Below, in pieces: positions 20,884-33,187 of a stretch of DNA of 64,000 bases. Position 1 is the stretch's first letter, and each line of letters begins with the position of its first letter. Source of the DNA: Austropuccinia psidii (Eukaryota; Basidiomycota; Pucciniomycetes; Pucciniales; Sphaerophragmiaceae); assembly GCA_023105745.1 (NCBI GenBank), contig JALGQZ010000002.1, positions 42,701,997-42,765,996 on the forward strand. The letters are read 5' to 3'. The notes under the pieces were generated by a model that worked only from the letters and a program-made list of their open reading frames with translations, searched no databases and was not told the origin of the DNA. Position numbers and translations under genes: made by a program.

Positions 20884-23800
20884 ATGAATCAACAATCAAC
20901 ATCTGACTTACCACCATTACCTGAAGATACTGTAGAAGGACAGTATGCAGAAGAAAGTGAAGAGGAAGATCAAACAGTACAGATCCAAATTCTTATGAAA
21001 AAAATGCAAGATTTATTATTAACACAAAGTAAAAAGAAAGGAAAAAGAAGGGAACACACATCTTACACACCTGGAGCCAGTCCAAGTGAACAAACATTAC
21101 CAAGGCATGTTAGGCCTGAAGACTCACCAGTATCACCTACACCTGGTCCTAGAGCAACCTCTACTCCAGTAACAGAACCAAGAACTCAAAACATTCCAAG
21201 GAGAGTTTTTGTCACTACACCTAATAATCCAAGTCCATTACAGAAGCAAGATCCAAGACAAGAAAGACCTGTGGTTAAAATTAACGCAAAAGATTACAAT
21301 CTAAATTTTGATGGAGAAGAAGTAGAGAAATTTATCAATAAAGTGGAAAGAATAGCTCAAATTGAAGGAGCAAAAGATGAAGACCTAGCAATGCAAATGG
21401 CATTCTGGACTACAGAACCAAGAATTCGTGATGTAATTGAAGCTATGCCAGGTTATGATGAAGGAAATTGGAGACAACTTAAGAAAGATCTTATAACAAA
21501 ATGGGGCAGAGTTGAACCTGAAAGAAGATACAGAAAAGACTCACTCATTAAGCTTTTTAATTATACTCAAGAAGATGGAGGAATTGGTAGTCTATCACAA
21601 TATAAGAAATTTATGGGAGAATATGAAACTATTGTTACTTACTTATTAAGATACAGGTATATTCCTCAAGATGACATGTTCCATGAAGATTTATTTGACT
21701 GTCTTGCAGCTGATATTAAAGGAGCCATAAGTAAGGAAATGATCAAAGATAATGTCATGGGTAGAGCTGAAGATGGAGGATACCTTATCCCACCTATGAA
21801 GATTCTCAAGAAGTACATTGAACAAGAATTGGAATCCAGAATATTAGTAACCAAAAGATTCTCATCATCAAGAGATACAGGAAGGAATGTTACTGAAAAT
21901 AAAAAGAAAGTTCACTTCAAGGAAGAAGCTTTTCCAGGAATGAATGAAGCTTTTAGTAAGATGAAGGAAATTACTGAATCTCTCAAAGAACAAAAAATGG
22001 AAACTAGTAAGAAGGCACAAGGGGAAAATGAAGATTTCAAGAAATTTATGACTCAACTGGAAATATCCAAACCTCAAATTGGTGGGGTTATCAATAATCA
22101 ATTCAATAATCAACAGTTAAAGCCAAGAAATGATTTACCTCCATTCTCACAAAGGCATGTTCCCTATGCACCAGCACAAAGCATAACAAAACCCTATGTC
22201 AAATGTTATCACTGTCTTGAGGAAGGACATTCAGTGAATAGATGCAGCTACCTCTTTGAAGATCAAAATAAGAAATGGGTCAGTAGACAAGGAGGTGAAT
22301 TTTTATATCCCAATTTGCAAATAGTTCCAACTGATGGTAAAGTAGCTCCAAAGAAGTTATTTGAAGACTTCGCAAAAGGGCTAGAAGAACTTACAAAGAA
22401 AATGAGAGAAGATGAAGCTAAAGAAGCACTACCCAAACCTAATCCAATGAACATAATACAATTAAAGAAAGATGATAGTGCAACTGCTATAGCCAAAGTT
22501 GAAAACTGGGGAAGCTGGCAGCCACCAACCATTTCATCAGCCAATGAGCCTCTTTTAAATAATTATGGATTAAGAAATACAAAAGAAAGAAACTCAAGAG
22601 CAGAAAATACCAATCAAGATTCTTTAAGATCACATTTGAAAGTGAAAAAACCAACAAACAAAAGACCAAATATACCTGGAGCTTATATTCAAGATGAGCA
22701 AAAGGAAGAAGAGAAAACAATTATCCCAACTAAATACAAGAAGCCTCAACTGGTAAAAAATGAAAATAATATAGCTTCACAGGAACCTAAAATTGATAAA
22801 CCTGAAAATACTCAAGAACCAATCAAGAAAGTCAATGCAAGGAAAATAATAAAAGAGGAGAAATTAGATATTCAAGAAATTATGGCACAAATTATCAAAA
22901 AGGTACTGGATCAGAAAATAAATCTTACCTTGGAACAAATTTTAGTCATGTCACCAAAGTTTTTTAATCAATTAAAGAACCTGTCAGATTACATTATGCC
23001 TGTCCATTGGGATTTATGCAAGTATATTTGGGAGAAGAAGGACATGAAATAATGGAATTAGTTGATACAGGATCAGAATTGAATATAATAACAGAAGATT
23101 TAGCATTCAAAGCAGGACTTACCACAAGATGCCTCAACATGAAATTAAGGGGAATTGGTGGGCATTGTACCTCAATAGTTGGATTAGCAGAATTTACCCC
23201 AATCACTTTAGTCACTGGGGAAGAAAGAAATATACATCTTTTTGTATCAAGAAGAGCAGTTCACACAGTATTGGGAGGGCCTTTCCTTGCAGATAATAAC
23301 ATAACATTAGACTTTTCTCAACAGAAAGGGGAAATATTCAGTTATATACAGTCAGATGGAAGAAGACTTTGTTTACCAATTTTTTCACCACAGAAAGTAG
23401 GATGGAGAGAAGAGCCACCATCAGGAATGGAAACATGTGCAGTTTCTCAATTGGAATATTGGAAAGAATTACCAAAAGACAATGAATCAAGCCCCCAAAA
23501 CCAACGAAAGTTTGAGGAAAATTCTCAACAAGTTGTTGATAGTGAAGAAGTGAAAGATTCCAAAGACAAAGTGAAAATTCATGAGGAACTAACTCCAATT
23601 AATACAGAAGATTTCATTTCAAAGCTTAAAGAAGAAACCTCTCTAGGAACTCTATCCTCAAGAAAAGAAAATGGGAATACTTGTAGCCAAATATCTCAAG
23701 CCATGAAAAGCTATAACTTCAAGAATACTGAAGACATAAAAAGAAAAACACTAACAAAGCTTATCTCACCCCTTAAAGCTTTGAAGTCCCTTTCAAAGGG

Positions 23801-25354
23801 AATCTTTAAGAATAATTGGAAGTCAAGTATCAAGCCAGTTGTAACAATAGTTAGTGTCAGCTCAGAACCTAAAGGTTTAAGTTCTCAAATTGATAAATCA
23901 GCACTCAACTTATTAAAAGAAGTTTCCCTCAAATATAACATTTCCAAAAAGAAGGACATTATTACTCCAAACTACCTCAAAATTCAGGAGGAAAATATTG
24001 ATATAATTCCAAAATCTGAAGAATCTGAAAGTTTAAATGAAATTTTGAATGATACTATGAAACATTCACACCATAATAAGAATACTTATCCTCAAGAAAT
24101 TTCAGCATCTAATGAAGGATCCAGTAAGATTGATAAGAAACCTATTTTCATAAAAATGAATTAGTTCTACCTAAAAGGTTAATTAACCCATCACTCAGAT
24201 TCAATCAAGTACCTATGACAGGAGCTACACACAAAAAGCAATTTAATAATTTTGAGAAGTCACAACCTTCTTTTCCCTCAGATTTTGAAAATATTGATCC
24301 TAGAATTCTGATGGAAGGAAATATTGGAGAAGATAAATCATTATATAATATGGAAAAGATTGATCCAAGGCTTGTCAAAGAACAATTAGACTTAACAAGA
24401 ATAATTGAAAACCTCATAGGGGGAAATGACCAAAATCCAGTAAAAGATATACCTTTTTGTATAGAAGAAGAACCTTTGAAAATGGAATTCCCTTGCTTTA
24501 ATTCAACAAGGAAAGATATAGAATGCAGTTTTAGTACAGGTCAGAATATCAATTCAGCTAACATTGATGAGTCAACATATGAAAATCCAATTAATTCACT
24601 GTCACAAATTGACATACAACAGGAATTAAATCAACAAAAAGCCTTACCCCCTGAAGACAAATCCTCTGGGGAAGCTCATAATAACCTTTGTATTAGGAAC
24701 AAAATTCATTCAAGATTCAAAAAACTTCAGTCTGTCAGGAACCATGCCAGAAATGAATACATAAAAAATACAATACACTTACCAAATATTTTAGAAAAAC
24801 ATCTTTCTGGATCAGAATATGAGAAGGAAGCAGGATTATTTTGTCAGATGGAAATACAAGAAGAAGCTGAAGATGAACATAAATTTATACTTACTGAAGA
24901 AGAATACCCTTGGGAAGGTTATACAAATTGGCAGCCTCTTAGAAATGCTACCCTTGAGGATCACAATAAAAATAATTCTAGGGACAACTTTGAATGTTCA
25001 AACCAACATATCAAGTGGCTGGAAGATATTAGGGCCCCAAGGAAGAATGAATGAAATAAAATCAAAGATAAAAGTAGCAAAAAGAAGAAGAAGACTAAGG
25101 AAGAAAAGGAATATTTTTGGATCACCCAGAATAAAAAGATATGCCCAAGTTTGAAAGCCCATTTGGAAAGGCAATATAAGACCTCAACACAAAAAGAGGA
25201 GTGGACAGAAAATAATGATAAAAATGAATATATTATCCAGGATTACTTTAATGAGAATGAATTTGTTGAAGATCAATATCTCAATGAAGAAAGAAGAAAT
25301 GAGCTTACAGCTAAGAAGGCCAAATTCAAGGAAGGTCTTGACAACAAGTTTTAA
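20884..25354 (+). pseudogene. Family C Gag-protease polyprotein, frameshifted; no RT or integrase
   Basis: Begins at ATG 20884 (MNQQSTSDLPPLPEDTVEGQ). The order matches the minus-strand copy: acidic N-terminus and Pro/Thr-rich linker; capsid-like Gag from about residue 135 (INAKDYNLNFDGEEVEKFIN) through RVEPERRYRKDSLIKLFNYT; CCHC knuckle CYHCLEEGHSVNRC at residue ~441; retropepsin-like VDTGSELNIITED at about 23061-23100 with LGGPFLADNN near 23270; then a long Glu/Lys/Asn-rich tail. Frames run 20884-23052, 23007-24164 and 24215-25354. Breaks: near 22980 a frameshift plus loss of about 25 codons present in the other copy; a one-base shift near 24155 in an A-run; an in-frame TGA at 25052-25054. 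The tail beyond the protease diverges strongly from the other copy. No catalytic RT or integrase motif follows. Confidence 0.82.
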
Positions 25355-27259
25355 TATTATCAATGACTTTTTTTATTATAATTAAACATTTTCCCTTATT
25401 ATTTCATAAATTTTAGTCTCATTCTAGTCTCAAAGATCTATAAAGAAATCTAATATAAAAAAATAATGAAAAATATAAGAAAAAAAAATATATCAAAAAA
25501 AAAGTGTCAAGTGTATCAGTATCATTATTCCATGTTATCTTATGTATTATTATAAAAAAATAATACCTTAACTAAAAAATTAGGGTGGGTGTCTATTTCT
25601 TAAATCCATCCTTTATGATTCAAGTTTTTGGGATGAAATTCTGGGGAATTTCAAATTTATTCTATAATTTTATCCTCATCAATATTCAATATCAACCCAT
25701 TCAAGAAATCAAGTCAAGGTGAAGAGTTAAAGGAACAATTTAAGAATATATATCTGAAAGCTATAAGGTCGTATAATACAAAATAAATTCAGAAGAAGAT
25801 ACAGATATGGCAAAACAAAACACACAGCCTCACAATACAAATAGAAAGAGGGGTGACCAGTTTTTTTTATGGTTATTTTTTCAAATCATATTTTTTATAA
25901 TAAAGCAAGATTAAATAACAATAACAATAACAGTTTATAAAAAAAATCACTAAGAAGATCAAAGTTATAAAGAAATAAATAAATAAACTACTTCAAGAAG
26001 GCTTATTAATCTGTAGTATTTCCAAATAGTTATTAGGTTATAGTAATATAATAGAAAGAATATATAATCAAAGGGATAACTGGCCAGGTTAAACCCAAAT
26101 GAAAAAAATATATCTTTATGCAATTAATTCTTTTTTTATTATTAATTTACTTTGGATATTCAAAATAGCTTACTATAAAAGACACAGAATTATTATTTCT
26201 TTTACTGGGAATAAGGAAGAAAAAGACCTCTTTTTATATTAAATATGGGTTAATCTTCTTCTACCCACAATTTGGCCCTATAAACCTTTCATATATCAAA
26301 GGCTATGCAAACTCTGAATATAAGCTTATCACCCTTTAACCCCATTTCAAATTGAATTCCCAAAGAATAAACTGCATAAATCTTAATCCACCTCATGTTG
26401 ATTAATTTTCAAAATTAAATTAAACTTCAATTTAATTTTAAAACAAAAATCTTAATTAATTCAATCTTATATTATTTGGTCAAATTAAATCTTAACCACA
26501 CTCCAAATTGAATTAAAAAGAAAATTGCACAAATTTAATCAACCTTATATTGATTGATTTGCAATATTAATTAAAAATTTGATTTCATTATAAGAATTTT
26601 ACTTAATTTATTTCTTATATTATTTTGTTAAATTGATTATCAACTTCACTCAACTGAAACAAAAACTAAATTCAAATCAATTGAGCTTTAATTAAATTTA
26701 AAAAAAATAATTAATTTAACCTCATACTATTTGGTCAAATTAAATCTTAACCCCACTCCCAATTTAATTAATTAAAAATGTTTTGGCACAAATTTATTCC
26801 ATGTTCTTAAAAAAACAAAAGAATAAAATACAAAGAAGAAAACACCCAAATAGATTTCATTTTACTTTAACACTGTACTATGTTTTGCTTGATTGACAAA
26901 GAAGATTGTTCCATGATACTTTGGTTGGCTATCCTTATACGTTTTTTTATGTTTATTCTTATGTCAAAATTTTTTCTTCTTCTTTTTTATTTTATTTATC
27001 TCAAAAGAAAAAAAAAAGAATAATTTTAAAATGTAAAAAGAAGGAAAGGCCAGAATTGCAAGCTTACCAGATTAGCAGAAGGAGAAAGATGAACACTACC
27101 TACTCCTCATTGTCATCCTTGTCGTCAAAGGTACTAATGGAAATATCAGATTACATCTATCAATAAATAAATAAAAACAGTACAATAGATAAATAAAAAA
27201 AATAATAAAACTCACTCAGCCAATTCATTTAAAACCTCTAATAAGGCTTGCAACAAAGC
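25355..27259. other. AT-rich 3' region of the C element with degenerate tandem repeats
   Basis: The 3'-UTR block gggtgggtgtctatttctta...caagtttttgggatgaaat lies at about 25582-25640, and aactggccaggtt at about 26080; both match the minus-strand C element. From about 26380 to 26780, units containing atttggtcaaattaaatctta and cac.ctccaaattgaatta recur roughly every 100-140 bp with many changes. The frame at 26906-27166 is low-complexity and not supported. Confidence 0.6.
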
Positions 27260-27717
27260 TCAAAGACCAGATAAGGATCCATAATCACCCGCATTATTGG
27301 GATGGTTTTGGACGTAGTCGTAAAAATTGGGACAGTAGTGACAAAACAAATGATCAAACACATCAAAAAGTTGGCATAATTTGGAAAGTGAATTGGAAGA
27401 GGTCGTGGCAGAAATGGAAATACTATCAGGCGCTGGATTATTGGCAGACGTAGTGACTGTTTGAGAAGCGAGGCCTTCAGTCAAGGCAGGAGGAGACGGG
27501 TGTCCGTTGGTCGTGGGTAAAGGGTTGTTGGATCGAGGCCAAGCAAGTATGGAGCCAGAAAATGCTGTAATAGTGGTAGGGGGGAAATACTAGCCGTGTT
27601 TGCGTTTGGATCAGCGCTTTGGATACAACAAATAGTGTATTGATAACCCCTGTGGAGGATAGCGATGACTTTGTGACCGTTTTCGTCAACATAAATAGAA
27701 TGAGCAAAGGTGGACAT
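27260..27717 (-). pseudogene. Unidentified gene, antisense within the C element, one frameshift
   Basis: Not recognised. On the minus strand ATG 27717 opens MSTFAHSIYVDENGHKVIAI, and the frame leaves after about 45 codons at a C-run near 27580-27588. The next frame continues SGSILAWPRSNNPLPTTNGH, a Pro/Ser/Thr-rich part, and ends FYDYVQNHPNNAGDYGSLSG with a stop at 27260-27262. One inserted or lost C explains the break, giving about 150 codons. It is GC-richer than the AT-rich DNA around it. Splice-like signals lie upstream: acceptor aaacaaaag near 27728, donor GTACGT at 27812-27817, acceptor near 27887 and donor GTGAGT at 27985-27990, so the gene may start further up. It runs against the retroelement, as does the gene at 1181-1617 in the other C copy. 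Confidence 0.45.
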
Positions 27718-27984
27718 TTTTTTCGCTCTTTTGTTTAGAATAAATATAAAAAAAATCATATCGAAAGAAGCAAAGGAAACAAAGAAGGGGATTATTGATA
27801 TCAAACAAAAGACGTACAAAAGCACCTTATTCCCCTTTCTATCAAACTCCAAGGCCAATTACTGCAATCATGCAGTTTAATTGGTCCTTCAAAAAAAAAG
27901 AAAAGAAAAGAGCAAGTAATAAAAGATAACCAAGGAAAAATATCAGCTGTATTTAATGCAATAAAAAAGAAAAAAAAAGTAGTG

Positions 27985-28032
27985 ACTCACCAAAACAAAA
28001 CCATTTGCCAACAGAAGAATGACAAAGGACGT
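27985..28032 (-). other. Candidate upstream exon of the antisense gene, split by the family A insertion
   Basis: On the minus strand the bases left of the A element (28027-27991) encode a hydrophobic stretch, LLLANGFVL, directly followed by a GTGAGT donor. The reading frame begins across the insertion: the right flank 37704-37708 reads ATGTC on the minus strand. A TATATA sits at 37848-37853 (minus), about 140 bp upstream. A short hydrophobic first exon would fit a signal peptide. The downstream splice phase could not be resolved, so this is tentative. Confidence 0.3.
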
Positions 28033-29454
28033 TGTCAGGATGAGTCTATGATAAAGGTGTATATAAGTATTTACAAGCTTTAACTATGACTGTGACATGG
28101 TAAAAATAGTTTTAAAAGATGGTAAAGTTGATAATAAATGATTAAATCAAGATATTAAGGGCTTTACTATAGAGATATAGTGGTGGTGAGCGCTGTTGAA
28201 AGCCCTGGGTGCAGCTTTTACCTGTTGGGTTACAATAATAAAGGCTACAATACTTAAATTTAAAGTATACCTCATTATTTTCCAAGAGTAAAACTGCTTT
28301 CGGACAGTTTTACTACGTAGGAATTCAAGAGCAGGATGAGGAGACAATTCTGGCTGTGAAAAGCCTCCTTTTTATCCTGAAATGGGGTGGAAAGGGTGCT
28401 AGACCTTTCCGCGTAGAGGAAGTGAAGATTTTTTCACTTTCTAGTACTGGCTTGTGGTTTGCAAACGGCCTGTATAGCATGTATTGGGCTCAGATGTGGT
28501 TTTGAAACCACATGTGGGCGGTTTTCACCAATACAGGGTGAAGGTTTTCATCTGGGGACCTCACAGCCTGATTCTGACGTGTATGATGCGTAGAATGCTG
28601 TACAGAAACTGTATGGGACCCCAGTATTGACTGACATATGAGGTATTGAAGTAAAAACATTCTTCTTCGTCTATTTGACACCTCATATTCATGATTATGG
28701 GATATTATCCCATGGTAAGCCTGTATATGACAGCAGGTAGGATTTTGACCTTAAAACAGCCATAGCTTTGTCAATTCTTGAGATATCAACCTCAAAATTG
28801 GTTCAGTATGTAGCCCTGTATGTTTTCTACACAATGGTACCTCATTTGGTATGGGTATCATTAAATATGGCAAAGTTATCCCATGTACAAGACTTTTGTA
28901 CATTTGCGTGTTTTAGGCAAAAAGCTGTATTGAGCTTGTTTGCCCCATACCTTCTGCAGTAGTTGAGATATGGGGAAGTGGATGACACCATCAGATATCC
29001 CTGATTTTGCTCTTTCCAAAAAGACCCCACTTCAGGTATCCCACACTAAAACTGTAGAAGTTAGATGAGAGGTGAATGTTTTGTTCACCCTTATTTGGCC
29101 TGAAATTGACCATAACTCAAGTAATATTGGTGCTAGCTCAGTTTGGCTGGTACCATTGCATAGCCCTGGCTTAGAGCTCCATTTTGAATACCCATTTGAT
29201 GGGGTTAAGCCTCTCCTTCTTGATTTTATATGAGAGGTGAAAATTAAGGTTTATGCTCAGCAATAACTTTGTTATTTCTTTTCCTATGGTGATGGGACTT
29301 ATATTTTCAGGAAGGGGTGAGTTTCCTCTATCGTTTGATACCTTTTGAGCTAATTTGGCTCAGCTCCATGTTTTGGTGGTATCTTGGCTATACCATTGGT
29401 TTATGGTATTTTGGCTGTCATGCTTGTGCTCTGGTTTTGAGTCACAGGCTGACA
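28033..29454 (-). mobile_element. 3' LTR of the family A element (1422 bp)
   Basis: On the plus strand it runs TGTCAGGATGAG...CAGGCTGACA; TGTCAG/CTGACA is a 6-bp terminal inverted repeat. On the minus strand it follows the polypurine tract at 29455-29470. It contains the conserved stem-loop at 28479-28537. Short ORFs inside it are not supported as genes. Confidence 0.93.
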
Positions 29455-29470
29455 TACCCTCCCTCTAAAA
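29455..29470 (-). other. Polypurine tract of the family A element
   Basis: On the minus strand tttagagggagggta lies directly before the 3' LTR, the expected place for second-strand priming. The same tract is present at 43226-43241 in the older A copy. Confidence 0.75.
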
Positions 29471-29478
29471 AAGGCTCA

Positions 29479-32400
29479 TCATTGATGAGACTGTTCAATC
29501 CTCCTAGAGTCCCTGAATCTCATTAGATGAAGGTTCCCATCTGGTATGGCATCCTCTGCCAACCATTTGTCTTTATCTGCTGTCTGGTTCTTGAATCTGA
29601 CTAGGTATTGTCTTTGATCCTTCCCATTGAGTCTGATCTTCCTGGCCTTGATGATCTTACTCACAGGTCTAGGGGAGTCCTCCACTTCCACTATCTCTTG
29701 TGGTGTGGGGTTCTTTCTCCTGGAAGGGAATTTATCCTCCTCTGTCTGGAAGTATGGTTTGACCAAAACCCCTGGAAAGATTGGATGTTTCCTTAAAAAC
29801 TCCTCAGTGAGTTTGACTTCCACTGCATTTTTTCCTATCAACTTAATGATAGTAAAAGGTCCTACAAATGAGTCCCTCATCATTTTAGGTCCTTTGAGAT
29901 TGTTGAAGTTCAGTGTAGACACTAACACCTGGTCCCCTTCCTTGAAGTCAGGTTCCATATGTGATTTGTCCCACCTCTGCTTATTGTATTCTTTTGCCTC
30001 AGCTATGCATTTGGCAGCTGTGCCACAGGCCCTCTTCCACATATCATGGAAGCCTTTGGCTGTGGGGTGGATATTCAGGAGATTTTTCTTCAAGTGATCC
30101 ACAGGCAACAGGGGGTTCCACCCTTTCTCCACCAGTGCAGGTGTTTTACCTGTGGTGAAGTGCTGGCTTGTATTATAAGCCAGTTGGACTGCTGGTAAGA
30201 GGGTAACCCAATCATGGGTGTATCCTTCATGGTCCTTGTATTCCATGCCATAGGCACAGAATCCTCTGAGGATGTCCTCCATTGTTTGGATCATGCTTTC
30301 AGCTAGGACATCTGTTTGTGGATGGTAAGCTGTGGAAAAAGAAAGTTTGGTACCAAGCATGTCATATAAGTTAGTCCAAAATTCAGATGTGAATTTTGGG
30401 TCCCTATCACTAATGATGATCTTAGGGACTCCACAGGTAGATATAATGTTATTCCAAAACAACAGAGCAGTATCCATGGCTGTGTCTTCTTTATGGCATG
30501 GTAGACACCTCATGCTCTTTCTGAACCTATCAACTATGATCAAACAGGCATTATAGTTTTCTTTGCCTCCTGGGACAAGTCCTGTAACCCAGTCCATGTT
30601 GATGGTTTCCCATGGGTGCTTGGGTTGTTCTTTGTGTTGAAGTAACCAATACTTCTTCCCATGTTTCCTATTTGCCTTTTGGCATCTTTCAGAAGTGTTG
30701 ATGTATTCACTCAACTCGTGTTCCCACTTGGGCCACCAATCTGTGCTTGCTACCCTCTCTTTGGTCCTGTCTTCACTCATGTGTCCCATATAGGGGCAGT
30801 CATGGCATTCTTGTAGGATCAATGAGATGTGGTCTCTGTCTACCACTGTGAGTGCACTTGTGTGCTTTTCTCTGTGGTAGAGCAGGCAATCTATAAGAAA
30901 AAACTTATTATCCTTATAGGCCCTCAACCAGGGTTCTTCCAGCTGGGTTTCCAGTTCTGGGCTCCTGTACGTTTGTTGAAGGAGTTGGAGTAGTATGCTA
31001 CACTGTTTGTGTTTGGCATAAGACTTATGTACTGCACTGATGAATTCATTGTGCAGTTCTGAGGAACTTATTCCCAGTATGGGAGTTTCTGTCCCTTCTG
31101 AGTCAGTGTTTCCACTTTCAAGGGTACCACTTTCTGGTGCCCATTCAGATAATCTGAAGTTTTTCCCCCTATCTATTTCCATAAAATGGATAGGGATTTT
31201 TGCTGCAACTTCTGGGTCATAAGCTGGGTTGCTTTTGACATTGTCCAGTGGCCATCTGCTGAGGCCATCTGCATTGGTATGGCTTTTACCTTCCTTGTAT
31301 ATGATGGTCATGTTCCCTCTGCACTCCTGGATGGCTATTTGCCATCTCAGCATATGTCTATTTGTAGTCTTCATGTTTAGTAAAGACTTCAACGCTGTGC
31401 AGTCTGTGTAGACTTCAAAGACTGCACCCTCCAAATAATAATGGAGTTTTTCTAGAGCCCAGACTAGACATAGACATTCAGTCTGGGTGGCCCCATACCT
31501 GGCTTCTGAATCTTTCAGTTGCCTAGAGATGTAACATATTACACCCTCTCTTGGTTCACCATCCACAATTTGTCTTTGGTGAAGGGCTTCTCCTAAGCCT
31601 TGGCTGCATGCTGCATCTATATATAACTTGAATGGTAGTTCAAAGTCAGGTAAGATGAGAACTGGTGTATTGGTGAGTTCATATTTAATTCTCTCATATG
31701 CATCCCTCCTTTCTTTGAATATTTCAAAAACTACATCTTTTGAACATAACTTGTATAAACTACTGGTTATGTGGGCAAATTTTTGATGTGGTTTCTATAG
31801 TAGCTAGCAAACCCAAGGAAAGATTGCATCTCTTTGATGTTCTTTGGTACTGGCTTTTGCAGTACTGCTGCTACTTTGTTCTGGTCAATTGCCAGACTAA
31901 GACCTGAGACTTTATGTCCTAGAGCTAGTAGCTCTTGTTGGCCAAAATTGCACTTTTTAAGTGAAATTTTCAGATTTATGGGTGTGCATTTACTTAGCAC
32001 TCTGTCTATGTATTGCACATGGTCTTCCCATGTCTCTGAGTATATAATGATGTCATCAATATATACTACCATCCAGCCTTCCAATATTTCATCCTGAAAT
32101 ATTGTGTCCATCATCTTTGGAAGTGGGCTGGTGCATTTTCGATGCCAAATGGCATTCTGGTGTACTCATATATGCCCATATGGCATATTATCCCGAGTAA
32201 TTTCATGGAGTTTGGTTCAACTCCATTTTGGTGGAAGCCTTTCATACAATCCATTTTGGTTATGTATTTGGCTTTAGCCAGTTTATCTAAGGCATGAGGT
32301 ATCCTAGGTAGGGGGTACCTATCCGCTTTTGTGTAGTTATTCAGAGCTCTGAAATCTTCACACAGTCTAGACTTGCGATCATGCCAGGTGATTAGGACAG

Positions 32401-33187
32401 GGGTGGTGATTTCGAATATTTCATTATGTCCAATCTTCCTGATGACATCCATATCCAGGGATTCATTGATATGTTTCTCAATTTCTTTCCTGGTTTCCAG
32501 GCTTTCTGGATAAGGAGGTCTCCTCAGCATGGGTGGATAAGGCCTTTCCACATCCAGATATAATTCTATATCATGGCCTTTGATCTTGCCTAATGGTTCT
32601 TCACCAATGGCAAATGCTGGTCTGTTCTTTCTCAGCATCTTCAGTAAACTTAGTTTTTGTTTACTGGTGAGGGTAGTGCTAAACTGTCCCTCTCTGAATT
32701 CCTTCAAAAGTTCTTCTAGTGGATCTGGAGAAGATATCTGGTATATGTCAAGTGAAAATTTCTTTTCCTTGTTAGTACCAATGGTGATGTGCCTATTTTT
32801 ACTGTTGTAAATGTCTATGGAATACATCCTCTGGTAATCTGTTCCCAGTAAAAACCCTTGGATGTGGGCATCATTAAGCACTACAAACTGTGGGTTGAGT
32901 CTGATATTACCCTTCCTGTGGGGTATAATTATCTCTTTGAGAATTGTCCCAATGGAATTCATGTTCCCTGATGCACTTTTAAATTTCTTTGCCTTAGTGG
33001 GCAAGAGCTGTTTTTCCCAGTTTGGGAAGTGGGTATCCAGATAGTTTCTGGCCACTATGGAGCAGTGTGCTCCACTATCAATGATCAGTGGATGCTGAGA
33101 ATTGTCAATGCAAACAGTCATTTTTTGTGGCTGTTCCATGTATATATGCCATTCCTTTGGTTGGTGTAACCAGGAATGTTTGTGCAT
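29479..33187 (-). pseudogene. pol: Family A pol: protease, reverse transcriptase, RNase H, integrase, chromodomain
   Basis: 33187-32111 holds the protease (LIIDSGAHCSIVARNYLD) and the first part of RT (ITTPVLITWHDRKSRLCEDF; MPFGIENAPAHFQ). 32114-31767 holds the RT core with YIDDIIIYS and [13 protein letters not shown] sequence. The frame to 29479 holds RNase H ([17 protein letters not shown]), an integrase zinc-binding region ([14 protein letters not shown]...TSERC, where the family consensus has Cys for the Ser), the integrase core ([30 protein letters not shown]) and a C-terminal chromodomain-like part ([20 protein letters not shown]). Single-base deletions near 32112 and near 31785 break the frame. 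The last codons end just before the polypurine tract. Roles follow from the Ty3/gypsy family. Confidence 0.92.

Noticed and set aside
26906..27166. Plus-strand ORF of 86 codons
   Set aside because: Phe/Ser/Lys-rich low complexity from poly(T) and poly(A) tracts; its tail overlaps the approach to the antisense gene.
28768..28962. ORFs inside the family A LTRs (also 42417-42707, and the one at 29317-29526)
   Set aside because: Hydrophobic frames that are partly shared only because LTRs are duplicates; frames differ between copies.
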